Shown here in pieces: positions 1 to 7,764 of a DNA stretch of 42,420 nt. The DNA is from DASVUC01 sp036387255 (lineage in GTDB: Bacteria; Planctomycetota; Phycisphaerae; Tepidisphaerales; Tepidisphaeraceae): NCBI GenBank assembly GCA_036387255.1, contig DASVUC010000226.1, positions 1 to 42,420 on the forward strand, read 5' to 3'. The notes below the pieces were generated by a model that was given only the letters and a program-made list of their open reading frames with translations, did not search any database and had not been told where the DNA came from. The translations under genes and the position numbers were made by a program. Position 1 is the stretch's first letter; the number at the start of each line of letters is the position of its first letter.

Positions 1-13
1 GCACTCTCCTCAT

Positions 14-68
14 TCTGAAATCTGAAATCTGAGATCTGAGATCTGAGATCTGAGATCTGAGATCTGAC
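14..68. repeat. Tandem heptamer repeat, about 7.8 copies of TCTGARA
   Basis: Read directly: TCTGAAA twice, then TCTGAGA five times, then a partial unit, in perfect 7-bp register. The next 25 bases (to about 92) continue in the same vocabulary (CAAATCTCAAATCCGAAA). The array lies just past the stop codon of the minus-strand ABC permease, so it would form that gene's 3' untranslated region. A 7-bp unit is read through in any frame as a heptad such as SDLRSQI, so this stretch easily creates spurious open frames. The same words recur at 2831-2848, 15524-15570 and 19482-19517. Confidence 0.9.
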
Positions 69-95
69 ATTCAAATCTCAAATCCGAAACCTCCA

Positions 96-2807
96 TCACA
101 CCGCCGCTCTCCCCGCCTGCAGCAGCATCAACGGCTCCGCCCGCGCCACCGCCACCGCCGGCCACACGCTCGCCACGAGCGACACCCCCACCACGATCCC
201 GACCCCCGACCAGATAATCGGCCACGGAAAAACAATTGGCGGCGCATAACCCAGCGTCAGCACCGAAAGTCCATGCGCATCAAAGCTCATCAGCACCCCC
301 GCCGTCAGACCGAGCGCGCACCCCACCAGCCCGATCAACATCGCCTCCGCCATGATCAATCGCAGCAGTTGCGACCGCGTCACCCCCACGCTGCGCATGA
401 CGCCGAATTGCCACCGCCGTGACCGCACCGATGCCATGATGGTGTTGGTCACGCCCAGCGATGCCACCGCCATCGCCGCAAACGCCACCGTACTCGCCAG
501 CAGCAGCAGCTTGCCCAATCCCTGGGTCATCCCAAACTTGATCTGCCGAACGTCGTACACGCGCACACCCGACTGCCCCAGCGAATCCTTCACGCGCTCC
601 ATCACCACTTTCTTCTGCCCCGCGTCATAATCCAGATCGACCGCGAACAGGTTCACCTCGCGCACTCCAAAATCTCGCTGCGCATCCTCCACGCTCCCAA
701 ACACGCTCGCCACCGTGCGCTGATCGAACGACCGCGACACGTCAAACATGCTCACCATCACGTCAATCCCCGGCGACCAGACCACGCCCGCCACCTTGTA
801 CGCAATCGGCTTCCCGTCCGGCCGCTTCAGCTCCAGAGTGTCGCCCACACCGATGTTCTTGAGCTGGTGATACTCCTCCGTCACGATCACGTGCCGCCCC
901 AGCTTCAGCATCCGCTTAGCCTCGTCGCTGTTCCCCTGCCGGAAGTCCAATTGCATCATGTCCAGCGCCTTCTCCGGATCGATGCCGATGAACATCGTCG
1001 CATTAGGCACCAGCGCCGCCCCCGCCACCGAAAATACGCTCGTCCCAAGCTCCGGCGCCGCGATCGCAATCGGCATCGCACGCTTGATCCCCTTCACCGA
1101 TTCCAGCTTGCCGATCGCATCAAGCCCCGTCCCGCGCATCGACAGCGACCGCAGATCAAATTCACCCACGAAGACGAAACAGTCCGGAAATTTCGTCGGC
1201 AGCTTCCACCCCGCCAGCGCGCTCTTCCCCTGCGTCTGCATCGCCACCAGCACCGCCAGCCCCACCATTAACGCCGTACAAGTTCCCGCGACGCGCCAAA
1301 TCCCCGCGCTGAGCTGCTGCCGGAGCAGCGGAAAGCTCAACCCAAACATCGCCGCCACGATCCGCCCAAGCAGCCGCTCCACCGTCCACACGAACGCCGG
1401 CGACAGCAGGAAGAAACCAAACATCACCGCAGGAATTCCCGCAGCGAAGTGTCCATAGAACCGAATCGCCCGCACCGCATCCGCATCCGCAAACGCCCCA
1501 AGCCATTGCTCCAGCGGCGCGAACATCAGGATCGGATCCACCGTGATCAGCAGCAGCCCCAGGAGCGCAACCCGCCACGGAAACCGTGCATTGCTTCGCT
1601 TCGCCAGCGGCGTCATTGCCTCCAGCGGGCTCGTTCGCATCGCGCTGTACGCCGGGATGAAGCTCGCGATGACCGACGCAACCAGCAGCCCTCCGGCGCC
1701 GAAGATCACGCCGCGCCAGTTCACAGAAACGCCCGACGCAAAGAACTGGTGAAACCGCAGCGCCAAGAGCCGCAGCCACAAATAGCCGAGCGGCACACCA
1801 ATCAGCACCCCCATCAACCCCAGCAAAAATCCCTCGGCAACCACCAGCCGCGCCACCTGCGCCTTGATCATGCCAACCGCGCGCAGCATCGCCAGCGTGC
1901 GCTGCCGCTCCGTGACGCCCATCGACAGCGCCGAGAAGACGATGAACGTCGCCGCCAGCATCGACACCGCCCCGCCCAGGTAGCTCAGCAGCTCCACACC
2001 CTGGAGGTTCTTCTTCATCTCCTTCCGATTGTCGCGCGCCATGCGCAAGCGCAACAGCGGATCCACTTCCTTCAGCCGAGGTTCCCACCGCGCCACAAAC
2101 GCGTCTTCCACATTCCGCTCCAAATCCACCAGCAGCCGCGTCGCCTGCGGCGGATTTTTCGGATCGACAAACTTCCGCAGCGTCTCGATCGGCACATACA
2201 CCGAAGGATTCGCCATCGACACAATCGCCGGCTTGTGGATGATCCCCACCACCGTCACTTCCAGCTTCTTATCCACTCCGGGAATCGTAAACTTCTCCCC
2301 CACCTTCAGCGCCGTCCCGGGCGCCAGGTAGTCCGGCGATTGATCGCGATTCTTCAGCAGCCGCGCCGCCGCATCATCCACCACCGCAACATTGCCCGAC
2401 GATGAATCAAACCACCCCCCCGCCGTCATCTCAATCGACTCCACCTGCTTGTCCCCCGGCCGTTCGATGCCGAAGACTTCCGCCGATCGATTCCAAGGCC
2501 TCCCCGTCTGATCAATCATCCCCAGCCGAAGCTCAAGCCGCTCCACCGCGCGCACCACGTGCGGATCTCCCCGCAGTTCCGTCAGCAACGTCTGCGGCAC
2601 CCCGCCCGTGTCATTGCGCCGATAGATCTGCGCATCCGTCGATCCCATGAACCGGGAGAGGAACTTCAGCGCCGTCTCCTCAAACGACGCATACCCGCTC
2701 GTCACCGAAACCACGAGGCTCACCGACAGCGCAATCGCCGCCAGCGTCAGCGCAGCCCGCACGCGATGCGCCAAGAAATTCGAAATTGCCAGCTTGCGAA
2801 TGACCAC
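96..2807 (-). CDS. ABC transporter permease with two FtsX-type modules
   Basis: Large inner-membrane permease of the MacB/LolCE/YbbP superfamily, about 903 aa. It has an N-terminal membrane segment (ALTLAAIALSVSLVVS), a periplasmic domain, and a first FtsX-like block with the cytoplasmic loop ERQRTLAMLRAVGM. Further membrane segments, a second periplasmic domain and a second FtsX block (SRRWQFGVMRSVGV) follow. The duplicated FtsX module and long periplasmic domains fit exporters that move lipoproteins, peptides or lipids out of the membrane rather than importers; the substrate cannot be told. The open frame runs up to 2915, but its first 36 residues read repeat-like intergenic DNA. The GTG at 2807 (V-V-I-R-K-L-A-I-S-N) starts where similarity to FtsX permeases should begin; no clear Shine-Dalgarno is seen. 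The partner ATPase is at 3335-4072, separated by a four-helix-bundle element. Confidence 0.9.
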   Translation of the reverse strand: MVIRKLAISNFLAHRVRAALTLAAIALSVSLVVSVTSGYASFEETALKFLSRFMGSTDAQIYRRNDTGGVPQTLLTELRGDPHVVRAVERLELRLGMIDQTGRPWNRSAEVFGIERPGDKQVESIEMTAGGWFDSSSGNVAVVDDAAARLLKNRDQSPDYLAPGTALKVGEKFTIPGVDKKLEVTVVGIIHKPAIVSMANPSVYVPIETLRKFVDPKNPPQATRLLVDLERNVEDAFVARWEPRLKEVDPLLRLRMARDNRKEMKKNLQGVELLSYLGGAVSMLAATFIVFSALSMGVTERQRTLAMLRAVGMIKAQVARLVVAEGFLLGLMGVLIGVPLGYLWLRLLALRFHQFFASGVSVNWRGVIFGAGGLLVASVIASFIPAYSAMRTSPLEAMTPLAKRSNARFPWRVALLGLLLITVDPILMFAPLEQWLGAFADADAVRAIRFYGHFAAGIPAVMFGFFLLSPAFVWTVERLLGRIVAAMFGLSFPLLRQQLSAGIWRVAGTCTALMVGLAVLVAMQTQGKSALAGWKLPTKFPDCFVFVGEFDLRSLSMRGTGLDAIGKLESVKGIKRAMPIAIAAPELGTSVFSVAGAALVPNATMFIGIDPEKALDMMQLDFRQGNSDEAKRMLKLGRHVIVTEEYHQLKNIGVGDTLELKRPDGKPIAYKVAGVVWSPGIDVMVSMFDVSRSFDQRTVASVFGSVEDAQRDFGVREVNLFAVDLDYDAGQKKVVMERVKDSLGQSGVRVYDVRQIKFGMTQGLGKLLLLASTVAFAAMAVASLGVTNTIMASVRSRRWQFGVMRSVGVTRSQLLRLIMAEAMLIGLVGCALGLTAGVLMSFDAHGLSVLTLGYAPPIVFPWPIIWSGVGIVVGVSLVASVWPAVAVARAEPLMLLQAGRAAV

Positions 2808-2840
2808 CGGTAAAATTAAACCCAAAAAGCTAAATCCCAA

Positions 2841-3305
2841 ATCCGAAGGAAGCACGAAAGCACAAGATTCACATGTTCGAAAGGCGCTGCTCCCGCGCGC
2901 GGATGATGGCGCCAAAGATCCTCATTAACTCAATCGCCTCCTGGTTTAACGCCGCCCGCTCCGCTTCCTGCTCATCACTTCTTGTAGACAGCAACCGCAG
3001 AAATAATCCACTCTCCTTCGCTTCCTTCCGACAAATCCGCACATGCATCAGGAAATCTTTTCTCCCAAGCCTCATTCGCCTCGATGTAGTTCGCTGCCAC
3101 CGATCCAGAACAACGGACCAGTTGCCGTCCATCCTCCACATTCGAAATCGTCCGAGGCAACTTCTTCAGAAACACCCTCACCCTCCGAGCAAACGTCTCG
3201 GTCCGCTCTTCCAAGTCATAGCGCTTCCCACTACCGCCACCTTCACCCATTCCAGCACCCTTTACGATTTTCTGCTTCTTCTTCTCTTTCGTGCTTCCCT
3301 CGGAT
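2841..3305. mobile_element. Putative 465-bp four-helix-bundle element bounded by a 20-bp inverted repeat
   Basis: Bases 2841-2860 (ATCCGAAGGAAGCACGAAAG) are the reverse complement of 3286-3305 with one mismatch (19 of 20). The arms enclose a single gene of the four-helix-bundle (23S rRNA intervening sequence protein, TIGR02436-like) family. Outside each arm lies more of the ATTTGGGATTT / GATCTCGAATTTC vocabulary found elsewhere in the window. Known: 23S rRNA intervening sequences of Leptospira and Coxiella carry the same kind of ORF between complementary ends. Inference: this is a non-autonomous insertion that landed between the ATPase and permease of an ABC operon. No transposase and no target-site duplication could be identified. 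Confidence 0.5.
2869..3250 (-). pseudogene. Four-helix-bundle protein (23S rRNA IVP/S23-like), frameshifted
   Basis: Two overlapping minus-strand frames together make one family member. The first (ATG at 3250) gives KRYDLEERTETFARRV, KLPRTISNVEDGRQLVR and SGSVAANYIEANEAW, then runs off into unrelated sequence. The second resumes with RKDFLMHVRICRKEAKESG and ends at 2869. The family normally reads straight through as YIEANEA-x-x-KKDFLMR-x-KICRKEAKES. The break falls at the T-run 3058-3061, where two extra bases or one missing base would restore the frame. It is therefore a recently broken gene or a homopolymer error in the assembly. Intact length would be about 125 aa, normal for the family. 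The cellular role of these proteins is unknown; distant relatives are the Avd accessory proteins of diversity-generating retroelements, but no reverse transcriptase or variable repeat is present here. Confidence 0.8.
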
Positions 3306-3334
3306 TTCGCTTTTCCGATCTCGAATTTCTCCCC

Positions 3335-4072
3335 TCAACGAATGCACTCCTGATACCGCAGCGCCAGCCCCTCCCCAGTCTTCACATCTTCCGTCGAAAA
3401 CCGTTCCACCAGCTTCCCATCCTTCAGCACCGCCACCTCGCCCGCGTACGCCGCCACCGTCGGCTCATGCGTCACCATCACGATTGTCTTATTGTGAATG
3501 ATCGAAAGATCCCGCAGCAGCTCGCACACCGCGCGACTGTTTGCCGAATCCAGGTTCCCCGTCGGCTCATCCGCCAGGATCACCGCCGGGTCGCAGATCA
3601 AGGCCCGCCCGATCGCCACCCGCTGCTGCTCCCCGCCGCTCATGGCGTCCGGGCGGTGTGACTTGCGATGCGTCATCCCCAGCCGGTCCATCGTCTGATG
3701 AATCTTCTCCTTCGCCGACGCCACATTCTTCCCCTCCAGCATCAGCGGCAGCCCCACGTTCTCTTCCGCCGTCAGCGTCGGAATGAGGTTGAAGCTCTGG
3801 AAGACAAGCCCGATCTGCCGCCGCCGAAACAGCGTCAGCTCGCGATCGTTCATCTCCGCCAGGTCCGTCCCATTGACCAGCACGCGCCCACCGTCCGGCT
3901 GCGCCAGCCCCGCCATCAGGTGCAGCATCGTGCTCTTGCCCGATCCGCTCGCCCCCATGATCGCCAGGAACTGCCCCTGCCCCACCTCCAGCGACACCCC
4001 CGACAGCGCTTCCACCGACGCCTGCCCCTGCTTAAAGCGCTTGGTCGCATTCTCAACAAAGAGCGGCGTCAT
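3335..4072 (-). CDS. ABC transporter ATP-binding protein (MacB/LolD type)
   Basis: Complete 245-aa nucleotide-binding subunit. Walker A GASGSGKST is at residues 40-48, the Q-loop lies in FQSFNLIPTLTAEEN, the signature is SGGEQQRVAIGRAL, Walker B is AVILADEPTGNLDS, and the H-loop is in VMVTHEPTVAAYA. The FNLIPTLTA and EPTGNLDS wording is typical of LolD/MacB/YbbA ATPases that pair with FtsX-type permeases. It couples ATP hydrolysis to the permease encoded downstream at 96-2807, from which it is separated by the four-helix-bundle element. The ATG at 4072 has TCAGGACG just upstream as a modest ribosome site. A good promoter (4103-4131) precedes it. Confidence 0.95.
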   Translation of the reverse strand: MTPLFVENATKRFKQGQASVEALSGVSLEVGQGQFLAIMGASGSGKSTMLHLMAGLAQPDGGRVLVNGTDLAEMNDRELTLFRRRQIGLVFQSFNLIPTLTAEENVGLPLMLEGKNVASAKEKIHQTMDRLGMTHRKSHRPDAMSGGEQQRVAIGRALICDPAVILADEPTGNLDSANSRAVCELLRDLSIIHNKTIVMVTHEPTVAAYAGEVAVLKDGKLVERFSTEDVKTGEGLALRYQECIR

Positions 4073-4102
4073 TCACGTCCTGATAAAAGCCCGGAAGTGC
4101 CG

Positions 4103-4131
4103 ACTATATGCATGCCCGCGACCGCTCACAA
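4103..4131 (-). promoter_or_regulatory. Sigma-70-like promoter for the ABC operon
   Basis: On the minus strand TTGTGA (4131-4126) is followed after exactly 17 bases by TATAGT (4108-4103), giving a predicted start about 25-30 nt before the ATG at 4072. The hexamers match the consensus in 4 of 6 and 5 of 6 positions. It lies in the 220-bp divergent region between the ABC operon and the plus-strand surface protein at 4293. Confidence 0.5.
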
Positions 4132-4292
4132 GTTGCTCGTCTCGCCGTAATTTATGCGACGCCGCGTCGTCCTTAACTGGCAACGTGAAACTTTTGCCGG
4201 TATGAATGCATGTATCTTTTCCAGGGGCATGCTCCCCTGCCGGTGTTGTTTTTCTCGACGTCGTATTACCCACATCCAGCGAGGTCTCTGCT

Positions 4293-5591
4293 ATGTCGCA
4301 TTCGCGTCCTGTCGGCTCACCGTCCCGCTCGGTCTCGATGATGGAGCGGCTTGAAGATCGCAAGCATCTCTCTCTCGTGGTTGACGTGCGCCTTGCCGGC
4401 GGCGGAACCAACGGCGTCATCTCCAAGGTCGGCCAAGTCATCAACCTGGAAGTCTGGGCAACCGCTACCGGCAGCAACGGAAATTCCGCCGACGACGGTC
4501 TTCAGGACATCTACGGCACCTTCTACAGCAAGAACGTCAATGGCGGCTCCGCCCTCGGGAACATCACCGCAACCGCCGTCGCACCGTTCAACGGCAGCGG
4601 CTCCGGTGGCGGCACCGTCCAGGATGTCGACGGCGACTCTGACGTCGACCTCGGCGAGCTCAACCCCGCTGTCTCCACCGGATTTTTCCTCGCTCGCGCC
4701 AACGGCATGATCACCACCGGCGGAACCCCCGTCACCAACGGCCAGTCGTTTCACGTCGCCAACCTCGCCTTCACCGTCACGAAACTTCTAGGCAAGTCGG
4801 GCGCTCACACCGACATCATCTTCGCGCCCAAAAAGACCAACCTCGCCTCCGCGATCAATGCGGTCTGGCGCGAAGATGGCGTCACCCAAGCCAGCGGCGG
4901 GATCAACGGCAAGGGCACCTACACCGCCGGCAGCTCCGTCGTACTGCGCCAGAACATCGGCAGCATTTCTGGCAAGATCTGGAACGACAAGAATGGCGAC
5001 GGAAAGCGCCAATCCACCGAGCCGGGCGCCGGCGTCTGGACCGTCTTCATCGACTCCAACAAGAACCGCCAGCTCGACACCGGTGAACTCAGCGTCAAGT
5101 CCTCCTCCGGCGGTAACTACACCTTCGCCAACCTCAAAGGCGGCAAATACCGCATCCGCATCGTGCCCCAGGCCAAGTGGCGCAAGACCTTCCCCGCCGG
5201 AAGCTTCCGCGATGTCGACCTCATCCCCGGCACCGACTCCACCGGGCGTAACTTCGGCATGACCACTAACGCCGTCATCGCCGGCACCGTCTTCTCCGAC
5301 GCCAACAACAACGGCGCCAAAGACGGCAGCGAAAGCGCGCTCGGCGGCTGGCGCGTCTTCGCCGATCTCGACTTCGACGGCAAGTACAACAAGAAGGTCG
5401 ATGTCGGCGTGCTCACCGACGCCAACGGCAGCTTCGCCTTCACCACCCTGCCCGGTGGCAAGTACATCATCCGGCCCGCCGTCCCCACCAACTATCGCGT
5501 CACCACGCAGAGCAAAGGCTACGTCACGCTGAAGGTTCCCGCCGCCGGAACGTCCTCCTCCACCGTCTTCGGGATTCACCAGATCGCCTAA
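4293..5591 (+). CDS. Secreted LExR-motif protein with two SdrD/Cna-B-like modules
   Basis: 432-aa protein starting at ATG 4293, with GCGAGG 8 nt upstream; the open frame extends upstream to 4206 without protein-like sequence. The N-terminus carries MMERLEDRKHLSLVVDVRLA, a variant of the LExR-x-L(L/M)S motif that marks many planctomycete extracellular proteins. A cohesin/dockerin-like beta domain of about 190 aa follows, including an acidic DVDGDSDVDLGE loop. Then come two modules of the SdrD B-like type: ISGKIWNDKNGDGKRQSTEPG and IAGTVFSDANNNGAKDGSES, each with the D-x-N-x-(D/N)-G calcium-binding loop, a YTFANLKGGKYRI-type strand and a NFGM end. It closely resembles the gene at 5857. Role: cell-surface or matrix protein, inferred from the modules. 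Confidence 0.85.
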   Translation: MSHSRPVGSPSRSVSMMERLEDRKHLSLVVDVRLAGGGTNGVISKVGQVINLEVWATATGSNGNSADDGLQDIYGTFYSKNVNGGSALGNITATAVAPFNGSGSGGGTVQDVDGDSDVDLGELNPAVSTGFFLARANGMITTGGTPVTNGQSFHVANLAFTVTKLLGKSGAHTDIIFAPKKTNLASAINAVWREDGVTQASGGINGKGTYTAGSSVVLRQNIGSISGKIWNDKNGDGKRQSTEPGAGVWTVFIDSNKNRQLDTGELSVKSSSGGNYTFANLKGGKYRIRIVPQAKWRKTFPAGSFRDVDLIPGTDSTGRNFGMTTNAVIAGTVFSDANNNGAKDGSESALGGWRVFADLDFDGKYNKKVDVGVLTDANGSFAFTTLPGGKYIIRPAVPTNYRVTTQSKGYVTLKVPAAGTSSSTVFGIHQIA

Positions 5592-5626
5592 GGTCGCTGA
5601 GAAAGCTGAAGCTGAAGTAAATCTGG

Positions 5627-5680
5627 GCTACGCCGCGGAAGTAGTGAAACATTACCGCCGCGGCGTAGCTCTTTTTCTGC
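5627..5680 (+). terminator. Strong intrinsic terminator
   Basis: GCTACGCCGCGG (5627-5638) pairs perfectly with CCGCGGCGTAGC (5658-5669). The loop contains a further 6-bp helix (GTAGTG with CATTAC, one wobble pair) closed by AAA. The stem is followed by TCTTTTTCT. It sits 36 bases after the stop of the surface-protein gene at 5591 and separates it from its paralogue at 5857. Confidence 0.85.
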
Positions 5681-5856
5681 GCTTTTCACGACGATTTCAC
5701 AAAAGCTGGGGTCGCTTCGGCGGCGGCCTCCGAAGTACAATCTTTTTCCACAATTTCGGTTTTCCTGCGCCGAACCGATCGACGGCGCATATCGTCTCTA
5801 CCCTTGGGTTTCGAAGTTTTCCTTCGGAAATTCCTTCTTTCGTTGTTGAGGTCAGA

Positions 5857-7650
5857 ATGAACAAGTCGTCTCTTCGCCGCCGTCGCCAGGTCTTCTCGCA
5901 GCTCGAATCGCTCGAGAATCGCCAGCTCATGTCGCTGGTTGTTGATCTCCGCATCGCGGGAGGCGGCAAGACCGCCGCCGCAACGAGCGTGGGTCAGGTC
6001 ATCCGCATGGAGGCTTGGGCCACCGTCACCGGCTCCGACGGAAACCCCAACAACGACGGCGTTCAGACGATCGTCGGATCCTTCCTCAGCAAAGACTTCA
6101 ACGGCGGCGCCGTCTCCGGCACGCTCAGCGCAACCCGCGCTGCGCCATTCACCGGCAGCGGCTCCGCCAACGGAACCCAGCACGATCTCGACGGCGACGG
6201 CGACCTCGACGTCGGCAGCAACCTCGACTCCAGCGCCAACGACTTCTTCTACGATCGCGCCAACGGCATGGTCCTCACCGGCGGAACCACCAGCGGCAAC
6301 TCGCACTCCTACAAAATCGCAGACCTCACCTTCACCGTCACCGCCTTGAAGGGCGGCCAGGAAACCGACGTCAACTTCCGCCAGCGCGCCACCAAGACCG
6401 GCATTCAAAGCTGGCCCACCGCACTCTGGCAGGAAGACGGGAAAATCATCACGACCAGCGGCGCAGAGAGCAACGCCTCCAAGGGCTACACCGTCGGCTC
6501 GCCCGTCATCCTCACCCGCTCCGGCTCCGGTGGAACCGGCGGCGGCGATCCCGGTACCGGTAACGGCGGCGGTGGAACCGGCGGTGGTGGTGGAACTGGT
6601 GGTGGTGGTGGTGGCGGCGGCACCGTCTCCCACGGCTCCGTCTCCGGCAACGTTTACAAAGACAACAACGCCAACGGCGTCAAAGACAGCGGCGAAGCCA
6701 ATTTCTCAGGCTTTGAGCTCTACGTCGACGCGAACCTCAACGGCCTGAAGGACAGCGGCGAACGCGCCGCGTTCACCGACGGAAACGGCAACTACACCTT
6801 TGGCGACTTGCCTGCTAATGCCAACTACCGCGTCCGCGCCAATCCGCCCAGCGGTTGGGGCACCAGCGCCGCCAACGGCTCCACCAAGTGGTGGGATGTC
6901 TTCGTCGGCGCCGACCAGAACCTCACCGGAAAGAACTTCGGCGAACGCCCACTCTCCACCGGCGGAGGTGGCGGCGGTGGCGTCACCAACGGCTCCGTCT
7001 CCGGCAACGTCTACAAAGACACCAATGCCAACGGCTTCAAGGACAGCGGGGAATCCGCCTTCGCGGGCTTCCAACTCTACATCGACAGCAACTACAACGG
7101 TCTGCTGGACAACGGCGAACCCACCACCTGGACCGACAACAACGGCAACTACACCTTCAGCAACCTGCCGGGCAACGCCAACTACCGCGTTCGCGCTTAC
7201 CCGCCCAGCGGCTGGGGCACCAGCGCCGCCAATGGCTCCACCAAGTGGTGGGATCTCTACCTCGCCTCCGGCGAGAACACCGGCGGTAAGAACTTCGGTG
7301 AGCGCCCGCTGAATTCCGTCGCCAATGGCTCGATCACCGGCCGCGTCTGGCAAGACTCCAACGTTAACGGCGTGTGGGATCACGGCGAAGTCCCCTTCGC
7401 CGGGTTCCAGCTCTACGTCGACGGTAACTTCAACGGCATCTTCGACAACGGCGAGCGCACGACCTGGACTGACAACCTCGGTAACTACCGCTTCGATAAC
7501 TTGCCGGGCAACAACAGCTACCGCGTCCGCGCCCTCCCGCCCAGCGGCTGGGGCACCGGCTCCGCCAACGGCGCCACCAAGTGGTGGGACGTCTACCTGG
7601 GCTCCGGCGAAACCGCCAACAGCAGAAACTTCGCCGAAAGACGCATCTAG
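5857..7650 (+). CDS. Secreted LExR-motif protein with three tandem SdrD/Cna-B-like repeats
   Basis: 597 aa from ATG 5857, with GAGGT just upstream (5848-5852). The upstream frame to 5644 reads through the preceding terminator and is not coding. N-terminus: basic MNKSSLRRRRQVFSQ, then LESLENRQLMSLVVDLRIAG, the LExR-x-LMS motif. A beta domain homologous to that of the 4293 gene comes next, with a DLDGDGDLDVGS loop, then a long Gly-rich linker (6526-6625). Three repeats of about 105 aa start near 6631, 6988 and 7321. Each contains a D-x-N-x-NG-x-x-D-x-GE calcium-type loop, a second NGLLDNGE-type loop, NYTFSNLPGNANYRVRA, PPSGWGTSAANGSTKWWD and a final KNFGERPL. Likely a rod-like calcium-stabilised surface adhesin or matrix protein; the ligand is unknown. 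Confidence 0.87.
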   Translation: MNKSSLRRRRQVFSQLESLENRQLMSLVVDLRIAGGGKTAAATSVGQVIRMEAWATVTGSDGNPNNDGVQTIVGSFLSKDFNGGAVSGTLSATRAAPFTGSGSANGTQHDLDGDGDLDVGSNLDSSANDFFYDRANGMVLTGGTTSGNSHSYKIADLTFTVTALKGGQETDVNFRQRATKTGIQSWPTALWQEDGKIITTSGAESNASKGYTVGSPVILTRSGSGGTGGGDPGTGNGGGGTGGGGGTGGGGGGGGTVSHGSVSGNVYKDNNANGVKDSGEANFSGFELYVDANLNGLKDSGERAAFTDGNGNYTFGDLPANANYRVRANPPSGWGTSAANGSTKWWDVFVGADQNLTGKNFGERPLSTGGGGGGGVTNGSVSGNVYKDTNANGFKDSGESAFAGFQLYIDSNYNGLLDNGEPTTWTDNNGNYTFSNLPGNANYRVRAYPPSGWGTSAANGSTKWWDLYLASGENTGGKNFGERPLNSVANGSITGRVWQDSNVNGVWDHGEVPFAGFQLYVDGNFNGIFDNGERTTWTDNLGNYRFDNLPGNNSYRVRALPPSGWGTGSANGATKWWDVYLGSGETANSRNFAERRI

Positions 7651-7700
7651 TCGCTTGTCGTTTAGCCGCCCCGCGTGCGGGGCGCTGCTCCGCGATCTCC

Positions 7701-7734
7701 GAAACCCCGGACCCACCAGTCCGGGGTTTCTCTT
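7701..7734 (+). terminator. Intrinsic terminator after the repeat protein
   Basis: GAAACCCCGGA (7701-7711) pairs with TCCGGGGTTTC (7720-7730) around an 8-nt loop and is followed by TCTTG. A second GC-rich hairpin (CGCCCCGC / GCGGGGCG, 7667-7684) precedes it. The U-tract is short, so termination strength is uncertain. Confidence 0.65.
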
Positions 7735-7764
7735 GCGCACTTCCATCCGCTATAGAATCCATTC

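Noticed and set aside
14..92. CRISPR array
   Set aside because: The unit is only 7 bp, with no spacers and no cas genes; it is a simple tandem repeat.
2869..3250. Diversity-generating retroelement, because of the Avd-like four-helix-bundle protein
   Set aside because: No reverse transcriptase, no template/variable repeat pair and no C-type-lectin target nearby.
4633..4662. True dockerin repeat pair in the surface protein at 4293
   Set aside because: Only a single acidic loop is present and the paired dockerin helices are missing, so I describe it just as an acidic loop in a beta domain.
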